From contig OY759263.1 in assembly GCA_963662155.1 (NCBI GenBank), positions 41,555,584 to 41,619,583 of the forward strand: 64,000 nt of DNA, in the 5' to 3' direction. Below the pieces are notes generated by a model that searched no databases, was not told where the DNA came from, and saw only the letters and a list, made by a program, of their open reading frames with translations. The stretch is from Lamellibrachia columna (lineage: Eukaryota; Annelida; Polychaeta; Sabellida; Siboglinidae). Positions within the stretch are counted from its first letter, which is position 1. Each line of letters opens with the position of its first letter. This document shows, piece after piece, positions 60,246 through 64,000 of the stretch. A program made the position numbers and the translations under genes.

Positions 60246-60659
60246 CTTTAACTCATATGTGTATGTGTATATCTGTAACATATTATGTCAGTTGTAGATG
60301 CATTATATTAACAGCAATGTCAGTTGTAGATGCATTATATTAACAGCAAAACGATTTAGTTCATAGTAATTATTCGTGAGTATAGAGAACAACCATAGTA
60401 AGACCTTTAACTAAGACAACATTTTTAGACAGTCTAATAAAATGGGATTGTCTAAACAGCCTTGTAATATACACCTACCTCCAGAAAAGCATACAAGAAA
60501 CGTGGGATTATGGTAAAACAAGTGCATAAACCAAAAGTAGTTTAATGCCAGAATTTACAGGGATGGTCATGGACAGGGATGTTAGCAGAAAAATATCAGT
60601 AAATCATGCTCTCAGTATCAAAAGAAAATACTAGAATATCTCCAAAAAGGCTAAGACAC

Positions 60660-60967
60660 TGGCTGTTTCTAGAAGCAAAGTGTACAGGGATATTAGCATG
60701 CTCTCTGGGACTGCCAAATTTAGAAAAGGCAGGGTTTCCCCACTATGGATGAATCGAATCCAGGATTTCTTATTCAGAGAAGACAAAAGCAGAGCTGTAC
60801 CAGGGAAAACAGTGTCAGCTGCTTTCAAACAACACAAGCCAAAGTATCTCCTGAGCATGATAGTTGAGGATGCATACAAAATCTTGCAAGATAAAAATCC
60901 AGCCTACCCTTACACGTACACAATACATGCACCTGTCCCATGCACACAGACATTGAAAGGAAGATAG
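60660..60967 (+). pseudogene. fragment of a repeat-associated invertebrate ORF
   Basis: The plus frame reads VSPLWMNRIQDFLFREDKSR, then AVPGKTVSAAF and YLLSMIVEDAYKILQDKNPA. The pattern FxxREDxSRxxPGK followed by K..LxxxxxxAYKxFxxxNP recurs in dispersed genes of marine invertebrates encoding nuclease- or transposase-like proteins. No start context or downstream exons are visible, so it is a fragment. Confidence 0.45.
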
Positions 60968-60969
60968 CT

Positions 60970-62890
60970 GCTTTGAATGCCATCATGAGAAGATTGGTAA
61001 TACCAATTTACATGTAGTCAGATTTCCAGGTATTACTATGTTAATCAAAGTAATCTTCTTCATAATATTTTGTGAAAAAGAAAGTGATTTTAATCATGTA
61101 AGCCAACAGCCCAACCAAGTATAAAGACAGTTTGAAAATAAAGATTCATTTGATTTACCTTGTCGTTTATGTTGCGTCTGTCACAATTAATGTTGCATCT
61201 GTCACACAGGTTTTTGTCCTGTAGAATGGAATCTATGAAAATCAGTGCCCTATGAGAGGTATACTGAGTTAGGTGTGAGGTGTAGAATATAACCAGACAA
61301 TTAATTTATTTCTCTGTCCAAAAAATTATGTTGGGTTGAACTTTTCCAACTCGATTTTCAAAAAGGAACACAGTTTTGTACTGTCAGCACTATCATTCGA
61401 TAGTTTCGATGGAAAACCTAACATTTCTATTTTTGTCTTATCACTACCATCATAATACACCTCTACAAGTAAAAGAAAGAATTATCATTGTGAAAACTTT
61501 TGCAGGAGACATAGATTTATAAGTGTGACAGACGAGACACAAAATTGTGAATGGTCTATTTCATCATCCTATATAATAAAAACCAGGCAGTAAGTTACCT
61601 TCTACTTATCACCTTGGTACACTTTCAACCCTATACTACAACATTATATGGGAAAGAAATTATTTTAGGAAAGAAAATTATTCACTTCTAATTTTTACAC
61701 AACTGTTCCATTTTTCGTGACTTTGCTCATATGGAGATGCACTTTGCATTAGTACGAAAGCGAGTTATGCAGAATGAATCGTTCTGTCATACGGTTTAAA
61801 CATTTTTTGCAAATTACTTGGTAATTCATTATGAATTAACTCTAAATCTGCAAATTTTAGAACGCCACTGAAAACCAACTTATTTGTCTATAACAATGCA
61901 TAAATATAAAATTCTGATGTTTTGTGATGAAAACCATAACTTCATGTGATTTCATGCACGCGTCGATCTCAGACTATAAATCATTGTTAACACATTTCTT
62001 CTACTTCTTTATGCCAATGCAATGGTATGTCATGGAAAACACAGGAAAAGCAGTTAATGCATGTCAGTTTTTAATCTTTTAAGTTTTTAGTTCCGATACT
62101 GATCGGTGCGTTGCAAGTGCGAAATATAATAAGCTAGTTAAATAGAACTACGCCTATGGCTCTGTCGAATACTTTTTTGATAGCCTAATAAAGCTGTAAC
62201 AATAATTAAGGCCCTATATTATATATAATTACCTATCTATGCCGATGGTTATATTACAGTTAAATGGTTGTTCTCATGACATGGGCCGATGGGGCTTGTT
62301 GACACTGGGTAGGGAGCTAGGGCTACAATACTTACCCACCGGGCGCAGTGCCTCAGCTATGCCTATGTCTAGTATGAAAACGACGTAGTTATTATTGAAC
62401 GATATTGAAGGTATGTCGCTGTAAAAAATTATATTTAAGAAATATGACAAGGCCGTGTGGTTACTGGCCTAGTAACTCAGCAACACACTAAAAATGCGCA
62501 TGCGCGACGTATGTAACTTCTACAGTAATTGCCAGAACATCGTCAATAATTAATAAAAATATGAATTCACGCTTTGTGAGTTCGCCAGACACCGCCAGCG
62601 TACTGACGCCACCTTGCGGCATGGTTATTAACCGAGTGTAACCGAAACGAGCAGATTGTGGTTCAAGTTAACGCGTTAGATCCAAGCATGGCACAGTGAA
62701 CGTTTAGCTAATTCCATATATATATATTTGAATTAGACAGTAAATAAATCAGATGACGCTACATATTGGACTAAAACTACCTGGTATTAAAACTAAAATG
62801 CTGTTGTTTCGGTCCGACACATGTCACGTGACAATCATGTTATCGTTTCCCCGCGAAAATTAGCTAGGCATTTAATTGATAAAACTGTGA
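60970..62890. promoter_or_regulatory. intergenic region between MED30 and a divergent gene
   Basis: MED30 starts to the left on minus and a plus-strand exon starts at 62894, so this interval is a shared upstream region. CATGTCACGTGACA at 62820-62833 contains an E-box palindrome about 60 bases before the plus-strand ATG. No coding frame recognised. Confidence 0.45.
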
Positions 62891-62893
62891 ACC

Positions 62894-62977
62894 ATGCCTT
62901 GCGAATATGAGCGATTGCGGCTGAAGAACGTGGAAGACAACAAGCGAATCCTCGCACAACTTGGTTTGATAAACCCG
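62894..62977 (+). CDS. first coding exon of a divergent plus-strand gene (WDR76-like N-terminus motif)
   Basis: The ATG in ACCATGC context opens 28 codons: MPCEYERLRLKNVEDNKRIL, then AQLGLINP, followed by a donor CCG/GTACGA in phase 0. The YExxRLxNIxxNxxxLxxLGL pattern is typical of the N-terminal motif of WDR76/CMR1-type proteins and some other nuclear proteins. It is too short to name the gene. Later exons were not identified before the window ends. Confidence 0.6.
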
Positions 62978-62984
62978 GTACGAA

Positions 62985-64000
62985 TTACTGCAGTAAACTA
63001 ATGCATGCCAGTAGTGTTCTGCCTTAAGGTTTCAGCAGCTAAATTTAGCGAAAGCCACCAGTGAAATACACGTGGCCTGCCAGGTATATAAAAAAATCAA
63101 ATCAACCAGATGGTCATTTAAACGGTTTCACAGGATACTGTGTTCCAAGAAGTTTATAACACGTGGAATTTTATTGATATCTTCATTTTTCCGAAGTTAT
63201 TAAATTTTTTATCTCACAAAATTAGCATTAAAATTGACGCCATTGCATTGGCATTGCCATTGCATTGGCTGGCATTGCCATTGCCATTGGTAGGTATATT
63301 ACAAACAAATTCATAATTGTTTTATAATAATTTAAACACTTCTATCTGATAAAGTATGTTATGCCATTTATCACCCTTTTTTATTTTTTCAATATCTTTA
63401 TTATTTGCGAAGTTATATTCCACTTTTTGTTTTCAATAACAAGGTCTATTTTGTGTATTGGAATTGAGTCAATTTCTTGTGACCTTTAAGGCTTTATGTT
63501 TGTTGGTTGCACTGCCACTGAATGCAGGGGAACATGGCATAATGTGTTCTAATGAACAGGGTTGTTTGATTTAAATCATTTGATTTAAATCATGATTTAA
63601 ATTTGCTAAAAAAAAATCATTGAGTTATGATTTTTTTACTTCTGCTTTTTTTAATCGCTGATTTATATGAATTTAACACAAATAATTGTTTATAAGCATC
63701 GCGATCAACAAAGTTTTATATGTTTTTAATACAAAACACAAAGTGCGCACACTCGTGTAGCTGTATTGTCACCAGATAGCCTGATAGTCAAATATTTTAC
63801 GACATTGTGTATGTTTGAGCTATTCCCTTTCTGAATGTAGTGAAGCCACACAAACTTGTCTTCCAGAGGAAGTATCTTTTCAACACAGAAGCCCTGAGTT
63901 AAAGTCCACTTATAGCTTGTGCTAGTTGTTACCAATTCAGTATGTTGACTCAGTTGTTTAATACTGTACCAGTTTCTATTCTGGTTAGAGACCCTTAGAG
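62985..64000. other. intron or intergenic; possible hAT MITE end
   Basis: No exon recognised. CAGGGTTGTTTGATTTAAAT at 63578 followed by repeated ATTTAAATCA looks like the terminus of a hAT-type MITE. A short run of TTGCATTGGCATTGCCATTG units lies at 63239-63292. Confidence 0.4.

Overview
The window is eukaryotic nuclear DNA, most likely from a marine invertebrate animal. It has spliced genes with GT-AG introns, animal-specific proteins (a KSR pseudokinase and Mediator subunit 30), decayed CR1-like LINEs, hAT and Harbinger-like DNA elements, and an exceptional load of microsatellites and minisatellites. I cannot assign a species. There are no bacterial operons, CRISPR arrays or rRNA genes.

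Region 1 (about 2.2-26.4 kb, minus strand) is a gene for a kinase suppressor of Ras (KSR) homologue. I resolved nine exons from their splice sites, and seven of the eight junctions agree in reading phase. Reading 5' to 3' on the minus strand, they encode a proline/serine-rich segment, a C1 zinc-finger domain (two exons), a CpG-rich serine/threonine-rich exon, and a kinase domain over six exons ending at a stop at 2196. The N-terminal CA1 part was not found with confidence. The kinase fold is recognisable, but the catalytic motifs are eroded. Introns are filled with tandem repeats and transposon debris, and one 29-bp array repeats an exon end together with its 5' splice site nine times.

Region 2 (about 17-53 kb) is repeat-rich. 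It holds fragments of several CR1-like LINEs, a hAT element remnant at 27.9-29.5 kb, a TIR-bearing element at 35.2-36.6 kb, a family of short inverted-repeat elements, two diverged copies of a roughly 1-kb segment (39 and 50 kb), a decayed multi-frame gene with a cysteine-rich C-terminus (40.5-42.1 kb), an EN/RT LINE remnant (42.5-44.2 kb) and a decayed C2H2 zinc-finger gene (46.1-47.1 kb). Long minisatellites lie at 20.3, 52.2 and 55.6 kb.

Region 3 (54-64 kb) holds an intact four-exon MED30 gene on the minus strand (198 codons by my splicing). A plus-strand transposon-type gene remnant lies in its large second intron. A divergent plus-strand first exon begins at 62894 and its gene leaves the window.

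KSR would act as a scaffold or allosteric partner in RAS-RAF-MEK-ERK signalling and MED30 in RNA polymerase II transcription. I see no functional link between them. The most noteworthy biology is the KSR gene: its lost catalytic residues and the minisatellite made of splice donors.
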